From Ralstonia sp. TCR112 (lineage in GTDB: Bacteria > Pseudomonadota > Gammaproteobacteria > Burkholderiales > Burkholderiaceae): 64,000 bases of DNA. The position numbers and the translations under genes are program-made. This document shows positions 52,425 to 61,837 of the stretch, in pieces. The notes under the pieces were generated by a model. The model made no database searches, was not told the DNA's origin, and was given only the letters and a program-made list of their open reading frames with translations. Numbering within the stretch: position 1 is the first letter of the stretch; every line of letters starts with the position of its first letter. The DNA lies in the NCBI RefSeq assembly GCF_007997035.1, contig NZ_VOSS01000018.1, forward strand, positions 25,621 through 89,620, read 5' to 3'.

Positions 52425-53798
52425 ATGGTTACCACCAGCACCCATAGCCAGCACGCTGAAAGCGTCATGGAGCTGCGCGGCGTCTCGAAGATCTTCCGCA
52501 CCGCAGACCACACCGACCGTGCCGTGCTCGAAGGCGTGGACCTCAACCTGCGCCAGGGCGAGATCGTCGCCATGCTGGGCAAATCGGGCTCGGGCAAATC
52601 GACGTTGCTGCGCATCATGGCGGGCCTCGTGCGCGCCGATCGCGGGCAGGTGCTGTTTCGCGGGCGCGAATACACCGGCCCCGTGCAGGGCATTGCGATG
52701 GTGTTCCAGTCGTTTGCGCTGTTTCCGTGGCTGACGGTGCAGCAGAACGTGGAGCTGGGCCTGGAAGCGCAAGGCGTGCCCAAGGCCGAGCGCGAAGAGC
52801 GCGCCGAACAGGCCATCGACCTGATCGGCCTGTCGGGCTTCAACAGCGCCCTGCCGCGCGAACTGTCGGGCGGCATGCGCCAGCGCGTGGGCATTGCGCG
52901 CGCGCTCGTCACCGAGCCCGACCTGCTGCTGATGGACGAAGCGTTTTCCGCGCTCGACGTGCTGACCGGCGAGAACCTGCGCGACGAAATGCTCGACCTG
53001 TGGGAAGACCGCCGCACCAACATCAAGAGCATCCTCATCGTTTCGCACAACATCGAAGAGGCGGTGATGATGGCGGACCGCATCGTCATCCTGTCGAGCG
53101 ATCCGGGGCGCATCCGCGCCGAGGTGCGCGTGCCGTTCCCGCGCCCGCGCAACCGTGACTCCGCCGCCGTGCGCAACCTCATCGACGAGGTCTATGGGTT
53201 GATGACCTCGCCGCAGCGCGTGGGCGTGCATCTGGGCGTGGAGCCCGCCGCCGAGCAGCTTGCCTACCGCCTGCCAGACGCCGAGATCGGCCAGATGGAG
53301 GCCATTCTCGACCTGCTGGTCGAAGCGCCGTTCAACGGCCGCGCCGACCTCCCGCACCTGGCAGAAGAAGCCGGCGTCACCGACGACGACCTGCTGCCCG
53401 CGTGCGAAGCGCTGTCCCTGCTGCAACTGGCCACCATCGAGCGCGGCGACATCATCGTCACGCCGTTCGGCAAGACCTACATGGAAACCGAACCGCCCGA
53501 GCGCAAGGTGCTGTTCGGCCAGAAGCTGCTGGAGCGCGTGGCCCTGGCCGCGCACATCCGCGCCGAGCTGGAAGCCAACGAAGACGGCGAGATCCGCGAA
53601 GAGCACGTGCTGCGCGAGTTGGAGGCATACCTCAAGCCCGAAGAAGCCGAGCGCGTGCTCAAGATCGGCATCGAATGGGGCCGCTACGGCGAGGTGTATG
53701 AGTACGTCTACAACACCGGCATGCTGACCCTGCCCCGTGAAGAGCGCGAGGAACGCGAAGAGCGTGAGGCGCAGGAAGGTGGGGATCACGCGGCGTAA
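52425..53798 (+). CDS. ABC transporter ATPase with C-terminal AAA-associated domain
   Basis: A 457-residue protein. The first 260 residues are a nitrate/taurine-type ATPase: Walker A GKSGSGKST (52-60), LSGGMRQRVGIARAL signature and LLLMDEAFSALD. Residues about 270-440 form the AAA-associated domain (EPAAEQLAYRLPDAEIGQME, then a helical, Glu-rich stretch), absent from classical SsuB/TauB. The C-terminus is very acidic (EEREEREEREAQE). It serves the fused permease upstream; together they form a two-gene system lacking a solute-binding protein. Confidence 0.9.
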   Translation: MVTTSTHSQHAESVMELRGVSKIFRTADHTDRAVLEGVDLNLRQGEIVAMLGKSGSGKSTLLRIMAGLVRADRGQVLFRGREYTGPVQGIAMVFQSFALFPWLTVQQNVELGLEAQGVPKAEREERAEQAIDLIGLSGFNSALPRELSGGMRQRVGIARALVTEPDLLLMDEAFSALDVLTGENLRDEMLDLWEDRRTNIKSILIVSHNIEEAVMMADRIVILSSDPGRIRAEVRVPFPRPRNRDSAAVRNLIDEVYGLMTSPQRVGVHLGVEPAAEQLAYRLPDAEIGQMEAILDLLVEAPFNGRADLPHLAEEAGVTDDDLLPACEALSLLQLATIERGDIIVTPFGKTYMETEPPERKVLFGQKLLERVALAAHIRAELEANEDGEIREEHVLRELEAYLKPEEAERVLKIGIEWGRYGEVYEYVYNTGMLTLPREEREEREEREAQEGGDHAA

Positions 53799-53818
53799 GT
53801 GCGCGAGATCGACCATGA

Positions 53819-53847
53819 AAAAAGAGCCGCATGAAGCGGCTCTTTTT
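53819..53847. terminator. Bidirectional Rho-independent terminator
   Basis: A 12-bp stem (AAAAAGAGCCGC / GCGGCTCTTTTT) with a five-base loop separates the convergent ATPase and autotransporter genes. Confidence 0.92.
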
Positions 53848-53876
53848 CTTTCACATGCAGGAACAGCGGTGCTCCA

Positions 53877-56800
53877 TCACCACCCCCAACGCACCCCTGC
53901 CTTGCCATTCACACCATGCAGGCGACGGTCGGCGCTGACCTGATAGCCGACGCTGGCATAGAACACGCCGTTCTTCGCCACCTGGGCCGTGAGGCCACCC
54001 GTCAGTTCCAGCGTAGTGCTCGGCAGTTGCGCGGTGAACGGCACGAAGCCGCCGTCCGGCGACGACATCTGCGTGCCCGTCTGGCCGCGGAACTCGTGCC
54101 ACACGTTGGCGCGCACCCACGCGGTGTGCTGACGCTCCGGCGACTCGCCCCAGCGCTTGCTCACGCGCACGCCCAGACGGCCGAGCATCGAATTGACCGA
54201 GTTGAAGCGCACATCGGCGGCGCCATCGTTGGCATCGGCAAACGCGGCACGCTGGTACACAAGCTGCGCCTGCGGCTCGACACGCCATTGCGGCGACAGC
54301 GCGATCGGGTAGCCCGCCTCCAGCGATGCGGCGTAACCGAGCGCGTGCGTCTTCAGACCGTTCACGCCATGCGGCGAGGCATCGGCGTCGTAGCGCGTGC
54401 CCTGCACCACGCCATCCAGATACCAGCCCGACGGGCCGAAGTGCGTCCAGTACAGGCCGACGGTGTTGGCGTTGACGGAGTCGCGGCCGGCATCTGCGCC
54501 ATCTGCGTGCGTGACATCTGCCGCGATGCGGCCGGTGGCGAAGTAGCCGCCGGCGTGGTCGTGGCTGCCGTCTTCGCGCTGGCGCTGGTAGACATCGGCG
54601 CCGAACTGCACGCCGCCAAAGTCATAGCTGAACGCGGGGCCCTGGTTGCCGTAGACACCGTTGCCATCGGACATGCGGCTGCCCTTCTGGGCGATCACGC
54701 GTGCCCAGCCGGTGCGCAGCACGGGCGACGTGCCTGCCGGTGCGGCGGCCTGGTTACTCTCCTCCCCCACACGTTCGTGCAGCGTATCGAGCAGCGCGCG
54801 GCCGTAGAGCAGCGTCAGTTGCGGAATGGCCGTGTAGAGCGACACCTCCGGACGCAGCGCAGGCTGCGTGGTGCCCGTGCCGTCCGTGCCGCTGCCGGTG
54901 CCTTGGGTTGCGGTCTGCAGGGTGCGCAGATACCAGCTGTCGGCGCTGGCCGAGCCACCGCGTTGCAGCGTGTACTCATACGGGCCGGCTACGACACGGT
55001 TGGCCAGTGCAAAGGCGTTGGCCTGCGTGGTCGCGCCGTTGATCGCGCTGACGACTTCGATGCCGTCGCCCGTCGTCTTCGCACCCGCGCCGCCGGCGTT
55101 GGTCACGCGCACAGCCGTATTGCCGCTGGCCGTGCCGCCCGAGATGACAAGCTTGTCGGTCGGTGAATTGTCAGCGCCCAGCTTGGTGTTGATGGCCAGC
55201 ACACCGCCATTGCCGACGTAGTTGCCGTTGACCACCAGCTTGTTGCCGACGCCTGCACCACCAACCTGCACCGTACCGGCGTTGTTGAGGGAGCCGTTGA
55301 TCGTCAGGCTGCCGCTGCCCGAATTGGCAAACGCGGCCAGCGCATCGGCCACGGCCACCGTGCCGTTGTTGGTGACAGCGCCGTTCACGGTGCCGTAGCC
55401 GCCCAGCGTGGCGTTGGCGGCAATCTGTACCGTGCTGCCGCCGGCCGCCATCGTGCGCAGGCTCTGCGGCGCGTTGGAGCCCGACACGCCGAGCGATGCG
55501 CCGGCATGCGCCGCATCGCCGATGGCCAGCGCCCCGCTGGCGACCAGCGTATTGCCCTGGATCGCGTTGTTGGCGGTCAGCACGGTCGTGCCGGTGCCGG
55601 CCTGCGTGATGCCGCCCGTGCCAGCGACGGTGCCGCCGAACGTGAACACATCCGAGCGGTTGAACACCAGCGTGCCGTTGTCCACGACATTGCCCGTGAT
55701 CGAACCTGACGTGCCGCCGTTACCGAGCTGCAGCGTGCCGGCCGAGATGGTCGTGCCGCCCGAATAGGTGTGATCGTTCGTCAGGACCGTCGTGCCGGTG
55801 CCGCTCTGGTTGACCGCACCCGTGCCGGAAATCTGACCGCCATACGTGTACGTGTCGGAGCGGTTGAAGGCGAGCGTGCCGTTATTCACGACATCGCCCA
55901 CGACGCTGCCCGACGTACCGCCATTGCCCAGCTGCAACGTGCCGGCGGCGATGGTGGTGCCGCCCTGATACGTGTTGTCGCCCGCCAGCACCAGCGTGCC
56001 GCTGCCGGCCTTGGTCAGTGCGCCGGCGCCCGTCATGCCCTGGCTCAGGGTCGACGTAAAGCCTTGCGTATCGATCGTGCCGTTGGCACTGGTGATGCTG
56101 ACCGCGCGCGTGGCAGCCACATCCACGTTGCCCGTCAGTTGCAGCGTGCCGCCATTGAATGTGAGCGCGCCCGCTGCGTCGCCCATGGCACTGTCCGCGC
56201 CGATGGCCAGCGTACCCTGCGTGATGGTCGTGCCGCCGCTGTACGTATTGCCGGCGCCCAGCGTGAGCGTGCCTGTGCCGGTCTTCTCCAGCGCACCTGT
56301 GCCGACGATCTGGCCCGCATAGCTGCCATCCACATCCTGCTGAAAGCGCACCAGGCCGTTGTTCGTCACGGCCTTCGTCACGCCCTGCGCATCGCCTTGC
56401 AGCGTGCCGCCCGCGTCCACCTGCATCGTGCCGGTGTAGGCACTGTTGTCGCCTTGCACGATCAGCGTGCCCTGCTGCACCTGCGCATTGGTCACGCCCA
56501 TGCTGACGAGCGTTTTGGACAGCGTCCACGTGCCGCTGTCCTGCTTCTGCAGGGTCTGGAAGTTTGTGATCGTGCCCAGCGTCGCGCTATCGGTGCCGTT
56601 GAGCGTGATGACGTTCGCGCCGCCGCCGCCACTGATGCTGCCGCTCACCGACGAGCCGGTGTACAGGTGCAGCGCATCGTTGCCGCCCGCAAAGATCAGG
56701 TTGCCGATCACCTTGCCGCGGTTGGTGAAATCCACCGACCCATTGCCCGACGCGCCCATCACGTTGCCGTTGGCCACGTCCGTCTGGATAACACCCGTGG

Positions 56801-57356
56801 CGTTGTTGACGACCGTGTTGCCGCCGGTGGTGTTCTGGAACCAGATCGCCGCGCCGTGTGCCGATTTGATCAGGCCGTTGTTGATGATGGTGTTGCCCGT
56901 GCCTTCCGGGTTGACGGCTTCTCCGCTGAGCTGCGTGCCGTTGGCCAGCACCTGGCCGCCCTGCTCCACCGTCAGCGTGCTGTTGTTGCGGAAGTCGATC
57001 GCGTTGCCGCCCGTACCGTAAAAGCCGGAGCTGGACACCGCGTTCGCGCTGACCGTGGCGCCGGATTGCACCGTGATGTTGGCGTTGTCGCGCACGGCAA
57101 TGGCGCTGGTGTCGCCCACTGCCACCGTGCTGCCCGTCTGTACCGTCACCACGCGGTTGTCTTCCGCCGCCACGTTGCCGGTGCCGATGGTGGATGTGGT
57201 TGGATTGGGTGCCGCCGTATCGCAGACGGTGGTCTGCCCGGTGGTTGTGCAGTCTGCATGCGCAAGCGCCCCAAACAAGGCGAATGGCGAAGCAACAAGC
57301 GCGATGGAGACGAACTGAAGCCGCCCGCGGCGGCGTTGGAACAATGGCGTAGACAT
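53877..57356 (-). CDS. Type Va autotransporter with beta-strand repeats
   Basis: An 1159-residue secreted protein. Signal peptide ends near residue 34 (AHA-D). The passenger holds at least four autotransporter-associated beta-strand repeats with the core GTLxLxxxNTYxGGTTIxxG at about residues 355, 445, 515 and 583; two neighbours repeat LQLGNGGTSGS and FNRSD almost exactly 68 residues apart. The C-terminal ~280 residues are the beta-barrel (LLYGRALLDTLHERVG to the end GVRWGW). Likely a surface adhesin or biofilm factor. Upstream are a perfect palindrome and a long spacer. Confidence 0.92.
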   Translation of the reverse strand: MSTPLFQRRRGRLQFVSIALVASPFALFGALAHADCTTTGQTTVCDTAAPNPTTSTIGTGNVAAEDNRVVTVQTGSTVAVGDTSAIAVRDNANITVQSGATVSANAVSSSGFYGTGGNAIDFRNNSTLTVEQGGQVLANGTQLSGEAVNPEGTGNTIINNGLIKSAHGAAIWFQNTTGGNTVVNNATGVIQTDVANGNVMGASGNGSVDFTNRGKVIGNLIFAGGNDALHLYTGSSVSGSISGGGGANVITLNGTDSATLGTITNFQTLQKQDSGTWTLSKTLVSMGVTNAQVQQGTLIVQGDNSAYTGTMQVDAGGTLQGDAQGVTKAVTNNGLVRFQQDVDGSYAGQIVGTGALEKTGTGTLTLGAGNTYSGGTTITQGTLAIGADSAMGDAAGALTFNGGTLQLTGNVDVAATRAVSITSANGTIDTQGFTSTLSQGMTGAGALTKAGSGTLVLAGDNTYQGGTTIAAGTLQLGNGGTSGSVVGDVVNNGTLAFNRSDTYTYGGQISGTGAVNQSGTGTTVLTNDHTYSGGTTISAGTLQLGNGGTSGSITGNVVDNGTLVFNRSDVFTFGGTVAGTGGITQAGTGTTVLTANNAIQGNTLVASGALAIGDAAHAGASLGVSGSNAPQSLRTMAAGGSTVQIAANATLGGYGTVNGAVTNNGTVAVADALAAFANSGSGSLTINGSLNNAGTVQVGGAGVGNKLVVNGNYVGNGGVLAINTKLGADNSPTDKLVISGGTASGNTAVRVTNAGGAGAKTTGDGIEVVSAINGATTQANAFALANRVVAGPYEYTLQRGGSASADSWYLRTLQTATQGTGSGTDGTGTTQPALRPEVSLYTAIPQLTLLYGRALLDTLHERVGEESNQAAAPAGTSPVLRTGWARVIAQKGSRMSDGNGVYGNQGPAFSYDFGGVQFGADVYQRQREDGSHDHAGGYFATGRIAADVTHADGADAGRDSVNANTVGLYWTHFGPSGWYLDGVVQGTRYDADASPHGVNGLKTHALGYAASLEAGYPIALSPQWRVEPQAQLVYQRAAFADANDGAADVRFNSVNSMLGRLGVRVSKRWGESPERQHTAWVRANVWHEFRGQTGTQMSSPDGGFVPFTAQLPSTTLELTGGLTAQVAKNGVFYASVGYQVSADRRLHGVNGKAGVRWGW

Positions 57357-57779
57357 ACGTTTGCGTCCGCGCGCACGCGAAAAGAAGCCGCTACGTCTGT
57401 CCCCCCGGACAGACGTAGCGCGATTTGCGCAGACTTCCCCTTCTTATCTTTGATGGTTTGATGAAGTCCTACTTCCCCGGTGGGCCGATCATCTCGCCAA
57501 GGTTGTCTCCGACCTTGCCACGTCTTTGATGGTGGACTTGCCAGACCAACTCATGACGGCGAGTATCAGCCCTGTCCGCGCGACTTGACCCGTTACATTG
57601 TTTTTTGAAGTGTTGCGGACGGCGTGATTCTAGGAATGCCAATCGATCGCGATGTACAAAGAATGTAAAAATCAACGCGATTTGAGGATGTGTTCCTTCC
57701 CGACATCGTTAAATCGGCGTTTTTTGTTTCCATTCAATAAAAGAGAAGTGAAGAACCACGACCAACCGAGGTTTCAGCG
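57357..57779. other. Spacer between autotransporter and DLH-like gene, AT-richer
   Basis: About 420 bases without a credible gene. Near the autotransporter lies the perfect 14-bp palindrome at 57389-57420. The right half is AT-rich (for example around 57640-57740) and probably holds the promoter of the gene at 57780. Short open frames here show no protein character. Confidence 0.5.
57389..57420. promoter_or_regulatory. Perfect 14-bp inverted repeat upstream of the autotransporter
   Basis: CGCTACGTCTGTCC and its exact complement enclose a CCCC loop, 33 bases before the autotransporter start. No T-run follows directly, so it is more likely an RNA hairpin in the leader, an operator or an attenuator than a plain terminator. 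Confidence 0.6.
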
Positions 57780-58885
57780 ATGCCCATTTCCCTGCTGTTA
57801 AAAGAAGACTTAAGAAGTCGCAATGATTTGCGCAACGAAAAAAACGTGTTGCGCTGGAATCCACTCGGCGTGTTGAGGCTGTGCATGCTTGTGTTGGCGT
57901 GGATCTCCGTACCCGCATCGGCGCAGCAAGTCGTCAGCGATCTTTCCGCACAACCGGCCGGTCGCATCCACTTCAACAGCGCCACGCCCAAGAGCAAATG
58001 GGAGCTGGTGCATCGCAAGTTCGACAAGACGCCCACGCCCATCTGGGGCACGCTGTATCTGCCCGAGAACCTGCAGGGCCGGGTGCCGGCGATGGTGATT
58101 TCGCATGGCTCCGCCGGGCCGCAGCAGAAAGACGTCGACCGGTGGGTGCGGCTCTTCAACCAGATGGGCATGGCCGCGTTCGTGGTGGATTCGTATGGCC
58201 CGCGCGGCATTGCCAACACGATGGACAACCAATCGCAGCTCAATCCCGCCGCCAACGACGCCGATGCGCTGTTCGCACTCAAGCTGCTGAGCACCGACCC
58301 GCGCATCGACCCGAAGCGCATCGGGCAGATCGGTTTCTCGCGCGGCGGCGGTGTGGCACTGGACATGACGCTCGACGCGTTCCGCAAAGGCGTCATTGAT
58401 GACGACACGCGGTTTGCGGCGCTCATCGGCTTCTACCCCGGATGCTCGGCGCTCTGGTGGGAGATCCCGCCGCCACCGCTGTCCGGCGCCCCGCTGATGC
58501 TCGCGCTGGGCGAGAAAGACGACTACACGCCCGCGCAGCTCTGCCGCAATGCGGCCGATGTCATGCAGCGTGACGGCCAAACCGTCGACGTGCACGTCTA
58601 CCCCGGCGCGTATCACGACTTCGACAACACGCATGCGTACTTCAAGTACTTCCCCGGTGCGACCACGGCACGCGATTGCCCGCAGACCATGATCGACGTG
58701 CAGCACAACGCGTACTACCGCCTGCAGACCGGTGAGAAGTACGCCGCCTCCAGGCCATGGAGGCCGACTACAAGCGCTGCACCGTGCGAGGCGTTTCCAC
58801 GGGCGCCAACCTGGAGCAGGCCGAGCGCGCCGAGGCCGACGTCAAGGCGTTCCTGACGAAGAGCATGGGCCTGGCGCCGCGCTGA
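57780..58885 (+). pseudogene. Dienelactone hydrolase-family exported protein, frameshifted near the end
   Basis: The first 320 codons encode a signal peptide (LCMLVLAWISVPASA) and an alpha/beta hydrolase: AMVISHGSAGPQQK, the nucleophile region IGQIGFSRGGGVALD, GEKDDYTPAQ and VYPGAYHDFDN (His). At about 58741-58752 the frame slips; the -1 frame continues protein-like (LQAMEADYKRCTVRG, then KAFLTKSMGLAPR) to a TGA at 58883, whereas the in-phase frame ends in a basic Ser/Arg/Pro tail at 58856. One missing base is the simplest cause. Confidence 0.8.
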
Positions 58886-58901
58886 TGTAGGAACCTCTAC
58901 A
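58886..58901. promoter_or_regulatory. Possible ChrB operator
   Basis: TGTAG, six bases, CTACA form a small dyad about 40 bases before the chrB start. ChrB is a chromate-sensing repressor, so an operator is expected here; the match is unproven. Confidence 0.35.
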
Positions 58902-58939
58902 ACATTGCAGCGGTTATGACGCGCGCCTATGCTGCCGTC

Positions 58940-59902
58940 ATGACCGCCTCCCCCGATTCCTGGCTGCTGCTGATCGTCAGCCTGCCGACTGCCCGAGCGA
59001 CAGCGCGCATGCGTATCTGGCGCGCCATCAAGGCCATCGGCTGTGCGGCCTTGCGTGATGGCGTCTACCTGCTACCTGCGCGTGCCGAACACGCGGCGCA
59101 GCTCAACGAACTGGCAGACGAGACGTTGCAGGAAGACGGCCAGGCCTGGGTGCTGCGCGTGCAGGCCAGCGACGCGGCGGAAGACGCGGCCTACCGCGCC
59201 CTGTTCGACCGCACGCCCGACTACGCCGAGTGGCTGGCGGAGCTGTCTGAAGCGCGCAAGACGCTCCCCGATCTGCCCGCCGCCGAGCGCAGCCGGCTTC
59301 TGCGCCGCCATGCCCGCGCCTACGAGGCCATCCGCAAGATCGACTTCTTCTCCAATGAAGCGACCGTGCGTGCCGATGCGCAATGGCGCGACTTTGCTGC
59401 AGCGGTGGAAGCCACGCAATCGCCTGGCGAACCGAGTGCCGCTGCGGGCAGCATCCCGCGCCGCGACCGCGCCCAATACCAAGGCCGCCTGTGGGCAACA
59501 CGCCGGCACCTGTGGGTGGACCGCGTTGCCAGTGCCTGGCTCATCCGGCGCTTCATCGATCCGCACGCCCGGTTCACGTGGCTCGCCAGCCCGGCCGACT
59601 GCCCCGCCGATGCGCTCGGCTTCGACTTTGACGGTGCCACCTTCACGCATGTGGGCGAACGCGTTTCGTTCGAGGTGCTCGTCGCCAGCTTCGGGCTTGA
59701 CGACGATGTCGGCCTCGCGCGTCTTGGCGCCATGGTGCATGCGCTGGATGTGGGCGGCGCGGCCACGCCGGAAGCCGGCGGGTTCGAGGCCATCCTGGCG
59801 GGCGCCCGCAAGCGGCTGGCCGATGACGATGCCCTACTCGCAGAGATCGGCACCGTGCTCGATTCGTTGTATGTGCATTTTTCCGGCAGCCGGAAACCCT
59901 GA
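58940..59902 (+). CDS. chrB: ChrB, chromate-responsive regulator
   Basis: A 320-residue protein starting MTASPDSWLLLIVSLPT. The N-terminal domain (ARMRIWRAIKAIGCAALRDG) is the ChrB regulatory part and the C-terminal domain (RRHLWVDRVASAWLIRRFID, with FDFDGATFTHVGERVSFE) the conserved ChrB_C part. It senses chromate and controls chrA just downstream. An in-frame ATG eight codons earlier is less likely. It is the first gene of a three-gene chromate unit. Confidence 0.9.
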   Translation: MTASPDSWLLLIVSLPTARATARMRIWRAIKAIGCAALRDGVYLLPARAEHAAQLNELADETLQEDGQAWVLRVQASDAAEDAAYRALFDRTPDYAEWLAELSEARKTLPDLPAAERSRLLRRHARAYEAIRKIDFFSNEATVRADAQWRDFAAAVEATQSPGEPSAAAGSIPRRDRAQYQGRLWATRRHLWVDRVASAWLIRRFIDPHARFTWLASPADCPADALGFDFDGATFTHVGERVSFEVLVASFGLDDDVGLARLGAMVHALDVGGAATPEAGGFEAILAGARKRLADDDALLAEIGTVLDSLYVHFSGSRKP

Positions 59903-59940
59903 CCGCTGTCACCCCTCGCAGCCACCCCGGCAGCTCACTC

Positions 59941-61113
59941 ATGAACATCGCCCCCGAACGCCCCACCTACACGCTGCGGCAACTGGTGCTGTATTTCCTG
60001 CGGCTTGGCGCACTCGGCTTTGGCGGCCCAGTGGCGCTGGCCGGCTACATGCGCCGCGACCTCGTGGAGGCGCGCCAGTGGATCACCGACGCGGACTACA
60101 AGGAAGGCCTCGCGCTTGCCCAACTCGCGCCGGGGCCGCTGGCCGCGCAACTCGCCATCTACCTCGGCTACGTGCACTTCCGCATCGTCGGCGCCACGCT
60201 GGTCGGCATGGCGTTCGTGCTGCCGTCGTTTCTGATGGTGGTGGCGCTGGGCTGGGCCTATGTGCGCTTTGGCGGGCTGACGTGGATGCAATCCGTGTTC
60301 TACGGCGTAGGCGCGGCGGTGATCGGCATCATCGCCATCAGCGCGCACAAGCTCACCACCAAGAGCGTCGGCAAAGACAAACTGCTGTGGGCCATTTACC
60401 TGCTGCTGGCGGCGGTGACGGTCGTGACGGAATCCGAAGTGGCGTGGCTCTTTCTAGCCGCCGGTGTGCTGGTGTGGTTCTGGCGCGCGCCGCCAAAGTG
60501 GTTGCGCCAGGGCCGCGTGAACGCCGTGGCCGTCGCCCCCGCTGCAGCGGCCAGCGGCATGCTCGGCACGCTCGATTGGCCGCTGCTCTCGCAGCTTGGT
60601 GCGTTCTTCGCCAAGGCCGGCGCATTCGTCTTCGGCTCGGGGCTGGCCATCGTGCCGTTCCTCTACGGCGGCGTGGTCACAGAGCACCACTGGCTCAACG
60701 AAAAGCAGTTCGTCGACGCCGTGGCCGTGGCGATGATCACGCCCGGGCCAGTGGTCATCACCGTCGGCTTTATCGGCTATCTGGTGGCGGGCCTGCCCGG
60801 CGCGTGCGTAGCTGCACTGGGCACGTTCCTGCCGTGCTACCTGTTCACGATCGTGCCGGCGCCGTACTTCAAGAAATACGGAAAGCTGCCCGCCATCCTG
60901 GCCTTTGTCGATGGCGTTACAGCGGCCGCGGTTGGCGCCATTACCGGCGCGGTGATCGTGCTGGCCAAGCGCTCCATCGTCGATGTGCCAACGGCGCTGC
61001 TGGCCTTGGCGACGGTGTTGCTGCTCGTGAAGTTCAAGAAGCTGCCCGAGCCGGTGATCGTGGCAGGCGCCGCCTTGCTTGGCCTGGCGCTGTATCCGCT
61101 GCTCCATCACTGA
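59941..61113 (+). CDS. chrA: ChrA chromate efflux transporter
   Basis: A 390-residue inner-membrane protein made of two homologous CHR halves. The first half begins YFLRLGALGFGGPVALAGYM and LALAQLAPGPLAAQLAIYLG; the second repeats the pattern with FFAKAGAFVFGSGLAIVPFL and VAVAMITPGPVVITVGFIGY. Long-chain CHR transporters export chromate using the proton gradient. It starts 38 bases after chrB. Confidence 0.93.
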   Translation: MNIAPERPTYTLRQLVLYFLRLGALGFGGPVALAGYMRRDLVEARQWITDADYKEGLALAQLAPGPLAAQLAIYLGYVHFRIVGATLVGMAFVLPSFLMVVALGWAYVRFGGLTWMQSVFYGVGAAVIGIIAISAHKLTTKSVGKDKLLWAIYLLLAAVTVVTESEVAWLFLAAGVLVWFWRAPPKWLRQGRVNAVAVAPAAAASGMLGTLDWPLLSQLGAFFAKAGAFVFGSGLAIVPFLYGGVVTEHHWLNEKQFVDAVAVAMITPGPVVITVGFIGYLVAGLPGACVAALGTFLPCYLFTIVPAPYFKKYGKLPAILAFVDGVTAAAVGAITGAVIVLAKRSIVDVPTALLALATVLLLVKFKKLPEPVIVAGAALLGLALYPLLHH

Positions 61114-61143
61114 TTCGCGTTCACTCATGCGGGAGGTTGTGCC

Positions 61144-61605
61144 ATGCAATGGATCACGCGCGAGCGCCCCAAGATCGACCGCATCGCCTGCCCGTGGCTG
61201 ATCGCCCGCTTCATCGACAAGACGCCCGATTTCCTCTACGTGCCACCGGGCGACGTGCTGCGCGTCGCCCATGACACCGGCGCCATTCCGTATGACGTTC
61301 CGGGCGTGGAGCTCTCGCATGTGGGGGAGCTGTGCAGCTTTGATGCGTTTCTCAGCAAATACCGGCTTGGCGATGATCCGGCCTTGCAGCACCTTGCGCG
61401 GATCGTGCGCGGCGCGGATACCTCAAGGCTGGACATGACGCCGCAGTCCAGCGGGCTCTACGCAATTTCGCTGGGCCTGTCGCATGTCTTTGCCGATGAC
61501 CTTGCCATGCTCGAACACGGGCTGGTGATGTACGACGCGCTCTATGCGTGGTGCAAACACTGCCAGGCAGAAACGCACAACTGGCCGCCCAAGATGCCTG
61601 CATAA
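61144..61605 (+). CDS. Stand-alone ChrB C-terminal-domain protein
   Basis: A 153-residue protein equal to the ChrB C-terminal domain without the DNA-binding half: MQWITRERPKIDRIACPWLI, then ARFIDKTPDFLYVP and IPYDVPGVELSHVGELCSFD. Conserved Cys (IACPW) and His/Asp residues suggest metal or oxyanion handling. It starts 30 bases after chrA, so it belongs to the operon. Such proteins are annotated as chromate resistance proteins, but the activity is unproven. Confidence 0.87.
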   Translation: MQWITRERPKIDRIACPWLIARFIDKTPDFLYVPPGDVLRVAHDTGAIPYDVPGVELSHVGELCSFDAFLSKYRLGDDPALQHLARIVRGADTSRLDMTPQSSGLYAISLGLSHVFADDLAMLEHGLVMYDALYAWCKHCQAETHNWPPKMPA

Positions 61606-61837
61606 CAGCGGCGAGGCACACTCGCCCACGCTGTCCGAAGAGGCCCCCCGATGCGCAGGCCGCGGCCGCCAACGCCAAACGGTTGCGCCCATGCAGTCAG
61701 GGAAAACCAGCGCAAACGTTATTCGCATTGGCCGGTGCCAACCGGCCCAGGCCGCGTTACGATTGGTTTCAATTCGACCAAAATGCGTGTCATGGCCGGG
61801 ACTATCCTTCGGGCACCCCCCACCCGAGGAGATAACC

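Noticed and set aside
50556..53816. A 1086-codon open frame antisense to the ABC permease and ATPase genes
   Set aside because: It mirrors two well-supported genes, is rich in His/Arg/Gln/Ala as high-GC antisense frames are, and shows no domain.
57469..57675. A 68-codon frame on the minus strand in the spacer before the DLH-like gene
   Set aside because: No ribosome site, mixed composition and no family; it lies in the AT-rich spacer and is probably chance.
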